Source: an uncultured Ruminiclostridium sp. | GTDB lineage: Bacteria > Bacillota > Clostridia > Oscillospirales > Ruminococcaceae | DNA length: 60,556 nt | Assembly: GCA_949878745.1 (NCBI GenBank) | Contig: CATLBH010000012.1 | Location: forward strand, 1 to 60,556 | Direction: 5' to 3' | Shown here: piece by piece, positions 31,997 through 40,954 of the stretch | Layout of the letters: each line of letters opens with the position of its first letter | Numbering within the stretch: the stretch's first letter is position 1 | Notes under the pieces: generated by a model | The model's database searches: none | What the model was told of the DNA's origin: nothing | Seen by the model: the letters and a program-made list of their open reading frames with translations, nothing else | Program-made: the position numbers and the translations under genes

Positions 31997-33703
31997 TTAT
32001 CTCTTTTTGGCCACAAATATGCCTATCGCCGCGGCAATCAAGGGAACCGATAACACCAGGATACCCGTAGGTACGTTGTCGTCTTCGGATTTATCCGAGC
32101 TGCTTCCGCCCGTACTGCCGGTAACATTGCCCGCATTGCCGGTATTCCCGGTGTTCCCTGTGTTTCCGGTATTGTCGATTACCACGTCGGGAGGGGCGGA
32201 ATTTGTGCCGCTGTTTGTTCCCGTATCGGGAGGGGGGGCGGTGGTGTCGGATGAAGGCGGGGTAACGGCGGTGGTGCCGCTTGAGGTCGTGTTGTCGTCC
32301 TCGAAATCAAATATAAATTCTCCGCCCGTTACCGTGGGAGCGGTGGTTGTGGGAGGGGGTACCGTGGCGGCGGTGGAATCGGAGGTATTGGTGGCTGGGG
32401 CGTTGTTCACGTCGTCGCGCCTTTCGGTTGTAACCAGATATTCGCTGAGGTGTCCCGTTTTAAAGCTTACACGGCTGAAGCCGTTTCCGCTTGAATAAGT
32501 GGCGAGCATATCGGTGTAGCTTCCGTCGCTGTTGTGGCGGTATACATAAAAGCTGTTTCCCTTTACCTCCGAGGGGAGGTCTATGGTGATGTAAAGCGTG
32601 CCCGAAGGCTGAATCGTCTTTCCGTTTCGTACAAGAGTTATATCGTATGTAACGGAGCCGGTGGTTTGGCTGATTTTCTTAACCACAAGGTCGGCGCCGG
32701 AGGATACCGCTCCGGCTTTAAAGTCAAGTCTTACGCCGGTTTCCTCGTCAAAGAGCACCGTGGGGAGTATGGATACCTGGGGTGAGGTGGTTGAAGTGGC
32801 GGTGGGGGTTAAAATCGAGGAAGCTGCGTCCCTCGTTTCCTTTGCGCTGCAGCGTTTGCATTCGCGGGTTTCCTGTCCTTTCCGATTTTCAGTGGCGGGG
32901 GTTGTCAGAGTCCAAGCGCCCCAGTCATGTCCCATGGCGGGAACGGTTTCTTTCAGCGTGTCTTTACAGCCCTTGTTTTTACAGGGAACGGCGAGGGAGC
33001 CGGCGGAAGTACAGGAAGGAGACTGGGTGTATACCGCCTTGGTTCTGTCCCAGTCGTGACCCGTGGGGGGGATTTCGGCGGAGTTGAAGGTTACGCGGCA
33101 GAGCTTACAGATATAGCTCATTTCGCCAGGTTCCTTACAGGTAGGTTCCAAGGTGACCTTTTGATCATACCCGCTTTCGTGCTTGCATTGATCCCACTTG
33201 ATGCCGTACCAGCTGCCTTGGGAGGTAATATCGTCGGTACCGGACATAACCTTTTTGGGCATATGATCTTCCACGAACTTAAACTCACCGGTGGGGTTTG
33301 TCACGTTAAATTTAAGGGAGAGCACCTTTCCGCTTATGTTGTTTAAGTCGTTGCTCATGCTGAATACTATGTAGCCGCTGTTCGCCCTTGAAGCGTCGAC
33401 AAACAGCTTGTTGTTTTCGTCGGGGACATAGACGTAGTTTCCGGTATCGAAAAAGATTTCGAAATTAAGCTTACCGATTTTTCTTGCGCTGTCTATGGTT
33501 ACATTAAGAGTCATCTCCTTCCCCGCCTCGGGAACGGAGGGGTCGGTCGTCATTCGTACTTCGTAAAGATCGCCGGCGGCCGTGGGTAAGACGGCGGATT
33601 CGTTGGTCTGGGACGCGTCGGCGGCGTAAGCGCCGATACACATTGTGCTTAAGGCAATTGCCGCGGCGGCCGCGCAGCAGGCGGCTTTTTTCAGAAATTT
33701 CAC
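31997..33703 (-). CDS. surface protein with cohesin-like domain and NVPTG anchor-like C-terminus
   Basis: 568 aa. Signal peptide (1-27). Residues about 45-155 have a cohesin-like beta-sandwich pattern (VPEAGKEMTLNVTIDSARKI, GKLNFEIFFDTGNYVYVP, GKVLSLKFNVTNPTGEFKF). Then two or three GHDW repeats with paired cysteines (CKEPGEMSYICKLC, CTSAGSLAVPCKNKGC, RKGQETRECKRC), a beta domain (about 325-430, TLYITIDLPSEVKGNSFYVY), a Thr/Pro spacer with GNTGNTGNTGN repeats, and NVPTG, a hydrophobic segment and AKKR. It is likely exported and fixed to the cell surface. If the first domain binds dockerins it would be a scaffoldin-like anchor; no dockerin protein is in the window. The Cys repeats are common in large clostridial surface proteins. 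Confidence 0.72.
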   Translation of the reverse strand: MKFLKKAACCAAAAAIALSTMCIGAYAADASQTNESAVLPTAAGDLYEVRMTTDPSVPEAGKEMTLNVTIDSARKIGKLNFEIFFDTGNYVYVPDENNKLFVDASRANSGYIVFSMSNDLNNISGKVLSLKFNVTNPTGEFKFVEDHMPKKVMSGTDDITSQGSWYGIKWDQCKHESGYDQKVTLEPTCKEPGEMSYICKLCRVTFNSAEIPPTGHDWDRTKAVYTQSPSCTSAGSLAVPCKNKGCKDTLKETVPAMGHDWGAWTLTTPATENRKGQETRECKRCSAKETRDAASSILTPTATSTTSPQVSILPTVLFDEETGVRLDFKAGAVSSGADLVVKKISQTTGSVTYDITLVRNGKTIQPSGTLYITIDLPSEVKGNSFYVYRHNSDGSYTDMLATYSSGNGFSRVSFKTGHLSEYLVTTERRDDVNNAPATNTSDSTAATVPPPTTTAPTVTGGEFIFDFEDDNTTSSGTTAVTPPSSDTTAPPPDTGTNSGTNSAPPDVVIDNTGNTGNTGNTGNAGNVTGSTGGSSSDKSEDDNVPTGILVLSVPLIAAAIGIFVAKKR

Positions 33704-33908
33704 TTAAAGCTCTCCTTTTCGATTTTTTTGTGTTCTTAAAGGTTTTCTTTGGAAATGTCGGGATTTTTTATGTCATAATATTGTCAGATTTCGGTTAATA
33801 CTGGGCAATATATTTATTCGATAGATTATACGCGCACGGGGCGGCAACATATAAGTTAAATATACCACAAAAATGTAAAAAAGTCAATATTGTTGAGGAA
33901 AAAAAGAA

Positions 33909-33944
33909 AAAATCTGAACATAAAGCTGTTTGTTCAGATTTTTT
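33909..33944 (-). terminator. rho-independent terminator (germination operon)
   Basis: AAATCTGAACA pairs with TGTTCAGATTT, with A-rich sequence on the left that reads as a U-run on the minus strand. It closes the leftward ger operon. Another weaker hairpin (GCCCTC-TTTTGCGG-GACTTTCC area) lies near 34300. Confidence 0.75.
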
Positions 33945-34087
33945 CGTCAGCTGAACGTGATCGGGCGGGTATGGGGCAGATTTCTCATAACACCCTAATA
34001 TCACTGATTTCCGCGGTGCATAAGGATGGTATTCCGTTATTTCCATGATATATTATATCACTTTTTGGAATAAATTGCAATAGAGAT

Positions 34088-34252
34088 TAGGGCGTATCTG
34101 AAAACCAAGCAATTTTGTGCAATTTCGCTAAATGCGTGACGATTTCAAGGAAAAAAGCGCAGGAATACTAAAGTATTCCGAGCATTTTTGACGCAGAAAG
34201 CGTCCGCAGTTAGTAGAAATTGTGCAAATTGCGACTTTTCAGATAGCCCCTA
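34088..34252. repeat. R7 palindromic repeat (single copy here)
   Basis: 165 bp with ends TAGGGCGTATCTGAAAA and TTTTCAGATAGCCCCTA (inverted, two mismatches). Inner arms GCAATTTTGTGCAATTTC and GAAATTGTGCAAATTGC also pair, so it can fold into one long hairpin. MITE-like; no coding capacity. With two terminators it accounts for the 33704-34351 gap; the rest is AT rich without visible features. Confidence 0.65.
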
Positions 34253-34351
34253 GTATAAATTAAAATTTTTTGACTTGCGTAGGCAAGTCTGCAAAAAAAG
34301 AAAGCCCTCTTTTGCGGGACTTTCCTTATTTAACGCGCTATGGTAAATAAA

Positions 34352-35500
34352 TTATTCACTCAAAATCAGCTTATCAATCTCAATATGCGAAATAAACTTA
34401 AACTTAGCGTTTTTCAAATACTCCCCGAAATTATTCTTAACCTTCTGCCAAAGCCCGTAATCATAATGTCTAATCGTTTTTTCCAACAAAAAAGGATCGG
34501 CTCCGTATTTGAAAACCGTCTGTTTTACTGCGGACTCCATTCTTTTTATGACTGCGTCGCCGCAGAGTTTTTCCAGCTCGTTGTTTTCGTCTTCGTACCT
34601 GCCTTTGGGGGTGGAGAGAAATCGGCCGCCCGAGCGGAGCTCCACGGTGAGCACCAGCTGATTGTTTTCAAAAGAGGGTTTTATTTTTGTTTTAATGTCC
34701 ACAAGCCCCACGGAAATTTTTTCGTCTTTGTAATCCACCGTCACTGTTCCCGTTTCGGTTTTGCAGCACAGCATCTGAAGCCCCGACATCACCTCTATGT
34801 CCACCTCGTCCACCGCTTTACCTTCGTTTATCAGTACCCCGCCGGATATTTCAAGGGTTTTCCCGTCCTCGGAGGCGTCGCTTTGCCCGCTGTCCAGAAG
34901 CCTCAGTCTCGGGAGAGCGGAGCTTTTTCTCACCGTCTGGAGCGCGGTGAACAGCTCGAGAGCGTTGGGGAGAGCCACTATTCCGCTTTTTTCCGCGTTT
35001 GTTAAAAGAAATTTCAGTTTCTGGGTGGAAACTATGCCCTCGCTGAATTTCACCTCCAAGGCCTTTTCCGCTTCCTCCTCCGCAACGGTTACCAGCATAT
35101 CCGGGTGACTTTGGAAAAAGCTCTTGGTGAAATCCATCACCTCTTCCACGGAATTTTCCGCCGCCTTTTTCCCTATAACGATAAACTGGGTAACGCCCAG
35201 CATCATTTCGCGTCCGCAGCGGAAGGTTGCGTCCTCCATGGCGGCGTATACGTTGTCACCCTCGCCCTTGGAGGTCAGGACGTTGGGCTGGGAGTTGTCC
35301 ACAAGGGTTCTTCCTCCTATTCCGGTAGGGTTGTAGTACTGGAACATCACCTTGTATTTTTCATCCTCGTAATCCACGCCTATGGCAAGTATTATCGCTT
35401 TTTCGTTAAGCTCGGTATGGGGTACGCAGCCCGACAAAGTGCTCAAAGAAAAAACGAAAAACAGCGCAAGCGCCGATATTTTTATTTTTTTATTAAACAT
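34352..35500 (-). CDS. gerKC: spore germination lipoprotein, Ger(x)C family
   Basis: 382 aa. Lipoprotein signal with lipobox LSGC at about residues 22-25. The rest follows the GerAC/GerKC pattern: ELNEKAIILAIGVDYEDEKY, YYNPTGIGG, REMMLGVTQFIVIGKKAAEN, DMLVTVAEEEAEKAL and a C-terminal YGLWQKVKNNFGEYLKNAKF. In spores the C subunit of a nutrient receptor is anchored to the outer face of the inner membrane. It overlaps the gerKB gene by eight bases and is last in the three-gene operon. The nutrient is not predictable from sequence. Confidence 0.9.
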   Translation of the reverse strand: MFNKKIKISALALFFVFSLSTLSGCVPHTELNEKAIILAIGVDYEDEKYKVMFQYYNPTGIGGRTLVDNSQPNVLTSKGEGDNVYAAMEDATFRCGREMMLGVTQFIVIGKKAAENSVEEVMDFTKSFFQSHPDMLVTVAEEEAEKALEVKFSEGIVSTQKLKFLLTNAEKSGIVALPNALELFTALQTVRKSSALPRLRLLDSGQSDASEDGKTLEISGGVLINEGKAVDEVDIEVMSGLQMLCCKTETGTVTVDYKDEKISVGLVDIKTKIKPSFENNQLVLTVELRSGGRFLSTPKGRYEDENNELEKLCGDAVIKRMESAVKQTVFKYGADPFLLEKTIRHYDYGLWQKVKNNFGEYLKNAKFKFISHIEIDKLILSE

Positions 35501-36641
35501 TCGCCTCAGCTCCTTTATTGTTTTTATTCGAGCCTGTTTTTATGCCTGTTTTCAAGCCTGTTTTCGGGCCGGTTTTCCCTTTTTTCCCCATTATCAGAGC
35601 GATCAGGGGAAAAACCACGCTGCAGGTCAGCATGGGTATTCCGCAGGTGAGAATGGCGGTAACGGCTATTACGAAATTCGAGCTTCCGCCGAAGGCCATG
35701 GACACGGCTCCCGTTATGACGAGACCGGAGAGGGCGGCGATTAAGCCCGCTTTTTTCCCTATCAGTCGATCATAGGCGGTTCTTATGCATAACATGGCCA
35801 GCGTTATCTTCACAATACACATCAGCGTCCATACCGCCACGTCGATACCGTCAAGCCTTTGGAACAGCACAATGTTTGAAAGAGCCGAAACGGTGAAAAA
35901 AGGAAAATTGGCGCTTTCCACAAAAGGCCCCAAAAGAAGTATTTCCAGCAGGTACATAAGCTCTAAGATAAGCATTACCGCGGGCACGTACCAGAAAACG
36001 GTGCGCTGGGTTTTTTCCGCTATATGCTCCGCCAAGACGGAAAAATAGATTATTTCCGAATTGCTCCCTACCTGTTCCGCCACTTCTCCCCAGAAGGCGT
36101 CTTTACGGTCTATAAGGTTGGGGTAGAGCCACTTTGTGTTGAACATATCCCATGTGCTTATGGAAACCAGTATCAGAAAGCCCACGAATACCGCGGCGAA
36201 AATGACCCCGCTTCTTGCCGTGGCCTGTATCCCCTTCCACACCGCGAAGGCGCAGGCGATGAGGGGAAGGATTATAAGAAGGTATTCGGGAGCCTGTCCG
36301 AAAATGGTGCTGGAGGCGTAAAACTTCATTCGGCACATGGAGGATATGGAGGCTATAAGCACCGAAACGGAAAGAATCACGGTATAGATCCAGCCAAGAC
36401 CCTTGTTTTTCTCTATGATTATCCCCACGGCGCTTTGACCCGGGTATTTCACCGAAAGGCATATAAGGGGGATATACTGAACGAACAGTATGGCGTAAGC
36501 GGTCAGGATAACTGTAAACCTTTGCATCCCGTATTGGACGGTGGTCAAGGGAAAGTTCATCGCTTCGGAAAAAAGCCTCGAAGCCGCAAACAGCACCGCA
36601 AGCTGTATATAGCTTATTTTTTTTATTGATGTTAACTGCAC
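35493..36641 (-). CDS. gerKB: spore germination permease-like protein, GerAB/GerKB family
   Basis: 382 aa, about ten membrane helices, of the amino-acid permease-like endospore family. Landmarks: RLFSEAMNFPLTTVQYGMQR near the N-terminus, PAVMLILELMYLLEILLLGP and FVESANFPFFTVSALSNIVL, and VFPLIALIMGKKGKTGPKTG near the end, followed by a short run of KTG repeats (TGPKTGLKTGIKTGSNKN), which is unusual for the family and probably a cytoplasmic tail. GerB subunits form the germinant-binding channel part of the receptor. Start is GTG with GGAG upstream. Confidence 0.9.
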   Translation of the reverse strand: MQLTSIKKISYIQLAVLFAASRLFSEAMNFPLTTVQYGMQRFTVILTAYAILFVQYIPLICLSVKYPGQSAVGIIIEKNKGLGWIYTVILSVSVLIASISSMCRMKFYASSTIFGQAPEYLLIILPLIACAFAVWKGIQATARSGVIFAAVFVGFLILVSISTWDMFNTKWLYPNLIDRKDAFWGEVAEQVGSNSEIIYFSVLAEHIAEKTQRTVFWYVPAVMLILELMYLLEILLLGPFVESANFPFFTVSALSNIVLFQRLDGIDVAVWTLMCIVKITLAMLCIRTAYDRLIGKKAGLIAALSGLVITGAVSMAFGGSSNFVIAVTAILTCGIPMLTCSVVFPLIALIMGKKGKTGPKTGLKTGIKTGSNKNNKGAEANV

Positions 36642-36677
36642 CTGTTGTTCTCCTGTTTCAATATTGTGTTGAATTTT

Positions 36678-38168
36678 TTATCGGCTTATACGGTTTTCTT
36701 CGTTCATTTCGCCCACGTTGACTCCCGCCAGATCCTGAATCCGATAGTCTTTTTCCGACATTTTTCGCCAGCCTCTTCTTATGATAAAATCGCGAAGCGC
36801 TTTTGGAGAGAAGGGGGAAAGGGGAGCGGTGTGGGGCACTCCGTAGTTTTCCTGGGAGCAAAGCTTGATGGCGATAATCGCCGACAGTATGGTTATTCCG
36901 AAAAGCCCCCATATGCCTCCCACTATTATATAGGCGAAGCGGAGCACCGCTATGCTGTCGTACAGGTCGGGCACTACAAAGCTGGTTATGGCGGACATAG
37001 CCACCATCAGCACCATGGGCGCTCCCACCAGTCCCGCAGAAACCACTATATCACCTATTACCAGTCCGCCCACTATGGAAACGGCGTGGCCTATATTCGT
37101 GGGAATGCGAAGCCCCGCTTCCCGCATTATTTCATAGAACACGTGTATTAAAAGACATTCGGGGAGCAGGGGGTAGGGGGTGTCCTGAATACTCGTGGCC
37201 AGATTAAGCAGCAAGGCTTCGGGAAAAAGCTCGGGGTTAAAATTCGCAAGCGCCACGTAAAATCCCGACACCACCGTGGCGAATATTATGGCCAGATATC
37301 TTATTACGCGGATAAAGGCGGCGAATACGGGCCTTCCCGTATAGTCGTCTATCACCGAGAAATTTTCCATAAACAGCTTGGGTACGAAAAGGGCGAATGG
37401 GGTGCCGTCCACAAGGACTCCCACCTTTCCCTCGTGAAGCTTGGCGGTGAACACGTCGGGGCGTTCGGTGGCGCCCACCTCGGAGAAAAGCTGACTTCCG
37501 GGGTTTTCCAGAAAGGGCTGGATAAAGCCGCCTTCCAGGATAGTGTTCAAGGGAATCTCTTTAAGCCTTTTTTCCACTTCCTTAACAAGTCTTTTGTCCG
37601 CCACATTTTTTATATAGCAAAGGCATACGTCGGTATTGGACATATCGCCCAAGGTCATCATTTTAAACACCAGATCGGTGTTTTTCATTCGTCTTCGCAC
37701 CAGGGAGACGTTTGTTCTCACCACCTCCACAAAGCCGTCGCGGCTGCTCCTCACATTGCTGTGGGTGGAGGGGGGCTCCACCGAGCGGGAGGCGTAGCCC
37801 TGTACGCCGATTGTCAGCGCGTGATCCAATCCCTCCACAAGGATCGCCACGAATCCCGACATAATGTTTTCGCATATGTCGGAATAGGTATCCGCCTGTT
37901 TTTGCTCCCCCGCTATTATAAGGCCGTCCTCAAGGGTACGGACGAGGTTTTCAAAGGGCATTTCGGCGGTAAGGGTATTAAGCGGCTGAAATATCAGCTC
38001 CGCCATTGTGTCGGTGCTGGTCATGCCTTCACAGAACACTATGCAGACGCGGTGTCCGCCAATCTTGGCGTATTTTATCGTCAGGTCGCTGCTGTTGGAC
38101 ATAACGGTTCGGAGATTTATTATATTTTCGTCCAGAGACAAAGTAAGATTTTGTTGTTTCAGCTCCAT
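36678..38168 (-). CDS. gerKA: spore germination protein GerA/GerKA family
   Basis: 496 aa from the ATG at 38168, which has AAAGGA upstream; a longer frame to 38249 lacks a site. The N-terminal soluble domain (to about residue 250) holds DGLIIAGEQKQ-type and VGVLVDGTPFALFVPKLFME segments, followed by four or five membrane helices (FIRVIRYLAIIFATVVSGFY, PTNIGHAVSIVGGLVIGDIV) and a cytoplasmic tail. This is the complete A subunit. With gerKB and gerKC it forms one nutrient receptor in the inner membrane of the spore, the strongest sign in the window that the organism sporulates. Confidence 0.92.
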   Translation of the reverse strand: MELKQQNLTLSLDENIINLRTVMSNSSDLTIKYAKIGGHRVCIVFCEGMTSTDTMAELIFQPLNTLTAEMPFENLVRTLEDGLIIAGEQKQADTYSDICENIMSGFVAILVEGLDHALTIGVQGYASRSVEPPSTHSNVRSSRDGFVEVVRTNVSLVRRRMKNTDLVFKMMTLGDMSNTDVCLCYIKNVADKRLVKEVEKRLKEIPLNTILEGGFIQPFLENPGSQLFSEVGATERPDVFTAKLHEGKVGVLVDGTPFALFVPKLFMENFSVIDDYTGRPVFAAFIRVIRYLAIIFATVVSGFYVALANFNPELFPEALLLNLATSIQDTPYPLLPECLLIHVFYEIMREAGLRIPTNIGHAVSIVGGLVIGDIVVSAGLVGAPMVLMVAMSAITSFVVPDLYDSIAVLRFAYIIVGGIWGLFGITILSAIIAIKLCSQENYGVPHTAPLSPFSPKALRDFIIRRGWRKMSEKDYRIQDLAGVNVGEMNEENRISR

Positions 38169-38286
38169 TTCAAAGATCCTTTCGGTTTTTCTTTTGTTTA
38201 TTTTATCCTGAGATAGGGATATAATACGTCCGGAGGATAAAAGTAACAAAAAATTGCCAAAAAGACGAAAGAAAAATCAAAAACTA

Positions 38287-38315
38287 TTGCAAAACAGTTG
38301 TTTTTATGGTACAAT
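38287..38315 (+). promoter_or_regulatory. gatC promoter
   Basis: TTGCAA (38287-38292), 17-base spacer, TACAAT (38310-38315), 73 bases before the gatC ATG. Confidence 0.65.
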
Positions 38316-38387
38316 AAATCGTATATATCCGTCGCGGCGTATATTTGCGCCGGAGATTTTTATGGAGATTTTTAAAAGGAGGCCTAA

Positions 38388-38681
38388 ATGGCGAAGATAG
38401 ACAAAGCGGCTCTTGACCATATCGCTGAGCTTTCCAAGCTCTCCTTTACCGAAGAGGAAACGGAAAAGATGATAGATCAGATGAGCGATATAATAACCTT
38501 TATGGACACCATAAGAGAAATAGATATACAGTACGACGACACCAAAGACGGCAACCAGATCGCCTATTCCCAATTAAGGGAGGATAAGGCCAAGAAGTCG
38601 GCGGACGCCGAAAAGCTTTTAAGCAACGCAAAAACGGGCGGGGACGGCGACTGTTATGTGCTCCCGAAAATGATGGAATAA
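38388..38681 (+). CDS. gatC: glutamyl/aspartyl-tRNA amidotransferase subunit C
   Basis: 97 aa. Typical GatC pattern: AKIDKAALDHIAELSKLSFT, EEETEKMIDQMSDIITFMD, then DDTKDGNQIAYSQLREDKAK. It is the small clamp that joins GatA and GatB. GatCAB converts Glu-tRNA(Gln) and/or Asp-tRNA(Asn) to the amides in organisms lacking the direct synthetases. AAAGGAGG lies upstream. gatA follows after 50 bases on the same strand. Confidence 0.93.
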   Translation: MAKIDKAALDHIAELSKLSFTEEETEKMIDQMSDIITFMDTIREIDIQYDDTKDGNQIAYSQLREDKAKKSADAEKLLSNAKTGGDGDCYVLPKMME

Positions 38682-38731
38682 TAACGGGTTTTAATTTTCA
38701 GGTAAATTTTTCAGGAAGGAAAAGGCTTTTT

Positions 38732-40162
38732 ATGGATATGACTAAAACCTCGCTTTCCGCGCTTCGGAAATCGCTGGACGACAAACAGATAAGCGCCAAA
38801 GAGCTTTGCGCGGAATGTTTCAGTGCGATAGAAAGCGGAGAAGAAGGCATAGGCGCCTTTATCACGCTCACGAGAGAAGAGGCGGAGAAGGCGGCGGAGA
38901 AGGCACAGGCGCGCATTGACAGAGGGGAAGCGGACTTTCTCACAGGTATTCCCTTGGCAATAAAGGACAATATCTGCACCGACGGGATAAGAACCACCTG
39001 CGCCTCAAAAATGCTTGAGGATTTTGTCCCCCCTTACGACGCTGCGGTTATGGAAAAGCTAAAGGGACAGGACTTTGTTATGGTGGGAAAGACCAACATG
39101 GACGAGTTCGCCATGGGGGGCGCCACACAGACCTCTTATTTTAAGCGCACCCACAACCCCAACGACAAAAGCCGCGTTCCCGGAGGTTCCTCTGGAGGTT
39201 CGGCGGCGGCGGTGGCTGCGGGGTTCGTTCCCGCCGCGTTAGGCTCGGACACGGGGGGGTCCATAAGGCAGCCCGCGAGCTTTTGCGGCGTAACGGGGCT
39301 TAAGCCCACCTACGGGAGGGTAAGCCGCTACGGTCTTGTGGCCTTCGGAAGCTCTCTCGACCAGATAGGCCCCATCGCCAACAGCGCTTTGGACTGCGGC
39401 GCGCTTTTGAACGTTATAGCGGGGGTAGATGAAAGGGACGCCACCTCGGCGCGGCTCCCCCATGAGGATTTCACCGACAAGATAGGACAGTCGGTGAAGG
39501 GCTTAAGAATCGCCCTCCCCAAGGAGTTTTACGGCGAGGCGGTGGATTCCGAGGTCAAAGAGGCGGTAACCAAGGCCTCCAAGGAGCTGGAATCGCTGGG
39601 CGCGGTTTTAGTGAGCTGCGAAATACCCTCCTTAAAATACGGTATTCCCGCATATTATCTTATAGCCTGCGCCGAAGCGGCTTCAAACCTGTCCCGGTTC
39701 GACGGCATAAAGTACGGCCTTCGCGGCGAGGGAAAGAGCTATGGGGAAATGATCCTCGACAGCAGAAACAGGGGCTTCGGGGAAGAGGTTAAAAGGCGCA
39801 TACTTTTGGGAAATTACGCGCTTTCCAGCGGATATTACGACGCTTATTACAGAAAGGCCTGCGCCCTCAGACAGAAAATAAAGGCGGAATATGAGGCGAT
39901 ATTCGAGAGGGCGGAGGTTATACTGACGCCTACCGCACCGTCTGTGGCGTTTAAGATAGGATCGGACGATACGGACCCCGTTAAGATGTATACGGCAGAT
40001 ATGCTTACCGTTCCGGTTAATATAGCGGGGCTTCCCGCGATTTCGGTTCCCTGCGGGAGGGATAAAGAGAATATGCCTATTGGGATGAGTATTGTGGGGA
40101 GAAGGTTTGATGAGGGAACGATTATTCAGGTGGCGGATGCTTATGAGAGGGTTGTGGGGTGA
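38732..40162 (+). CDS. gatA: glutamyl/aspartyl-tRNA amidotransferase subunit A
   Basis: 476 aa, full length. Amidase-signature family: catalytic Lys in IPLAIKDNICT, the GGSSGGSAAAVAAG loop, cis-Ser in GSDTGGSIRQPAS, and the family stretches GVTGLKPTYGRVSRYGLVAF and LDQIGPIANSALDCG. It releases ammonia from glutamine and passes it to GatB. Its normal partner gatB is on the same strand but 792 bases further on, separated by R4 and R6 repeats; whether one transcript spans this is uncertain. Start ATG at 38732 with GGAAGGAAAAGG upstream. Confidence 0.95.
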   Translation: MDMTKTSLSALRKSLDDKQISAKELCAECFSAIESGEEGIGAFITLTREEAEKAAEKAQARIDRGEADFLTGIPLAIKDNICTDGIRTTCASKMLEDFVPPYDAAVMEKLKGQDFVMVGKTNMDEFAMGGATQTSYFKRTHNPNDKSRVPGGSSGGSAAAVAAGFVPAALGSDTGGSIRQPASFCGVTGLKPTYGRVSRYGLVAFGSSLDQIGPIANSALDCGALLNVIAGVDERDATSARLPHEDFTDKIGQSVKGLRIALPKEFYGEAVDSEVKEAVTKASKELESLGAVLVSCEIPSLKYGIPAYYLIACAEAASNLSRFDGIKYGLRGEGKSYGEMILDSRNRGFGEEVKRRILLGNYALSSGYYDAYYRKACALRQKIKAEYEAIFERAEVILTPTAPSVAFKIGSDDTDPVKMYTADMLTVPVNIAGLPAISVPCGRDKENMPIGMSIVGRRFDEGTIIQVADAYERVVG

Positions 40163-40225
40163 ATGTGGGGGTTTAGTTATCTCACGTAACTCACGGTTAT
40201 ATTAAATCGCACTTGGTTGAAAAAA

Positions 40226-40600
40226 CGCGCGGCGCAGCCGCGAACGGAGCGTAAGCGAAGTGAGCCGACGCGAAGCGAATGCGGAGCGCCGCCAAATTTT
40301 CCGTCAGGAAAATTTGGGCTGCGCCCCCTTCGGTTAGGCAGTTATCGGTGTAGGAGCGGTTTTGCTTGATGAAGGGGTTTGCGGAAAGCAACAGTTAAGG
40401 CAAATCAAAACATTCACGGGTAAGCAATCTTCGGCAATATTTAATGAAACATCAACTAAACTGGACAAAAAAGCTTTATTGAAAGCAGTTATATAAAAGA
40501 GCCAACTCAAAGTCAGAACAAAACATACGATAAAAGCAATCGTCGAACCGACACTACAACCGAGTGAAACCCCAATGGACGAAAAAACACCCAGAGGGGG
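40226..40600 (-). repeat. R4 repeat, copy 2 (long form, inverted)
   Basis: Begins with GGCGCAGCCGCGAACGGAGC and contains CCAAATTTTCCGTCAGGAAA, TTTATTGAAAGCAGTTATAT and CGAGTGAAACCCC, in the reverse order and orientation of 10035-10436. Degenerate (clearly less than perfect identity). With R6 copy 2 it fills the gatA-gatB gap. Confidence 0.65.
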
Positions 40601-40610
40601 GGTAAGGAAG

Positions 40611-40866
40611 GGATTCTTAAGGTGAAACCTAAGGGGGGGAGAGTGGGGAACAGGCTTCGCCGAACCGGTATATTTCCGCTAAAAATAAGCGACATTATAA
40701 GTCAAACCAACACTGCGAAGCCTGTTCCCCATCTCCACCCCTTTGGTGTCACCTTAAGCCCCCCGCGGGAGCGGCCCTGCACGGCTCGTGCAAAAATAAA
40801 GCATTGTAAAAAGGAATCGACCTTCGATAAAAACCTTTTCCCCCTTGCGGTAAGCATTTCTTACGT
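40611..40866 (+). repeat. R6 repeat, copy 2 (uninterrupted)
   Basis: A large hairpin spans 40616-40758: CTTAAGGTGAAACCTAAGG and GAGTGGGGAACAGGCTTCGC on the left pair with GCGAAGCCTGTTCCCC and CCTTTGGTGTCACCTTAAG on the right. A tail follows with the small hairpin GCACGGCTCGTGC. It is the empty-site reference for the R2 insertion at 29291-29520. Confidence 0.75.
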
Positions 40867-40954
40867 AAACATCAACTTTCGACAAAAATCCTTTACCCCC
40901 CCTTCGCCAAGCAAATAAAAAAACAACCCCTCTAAGGAAGGAATGATCATAAAA

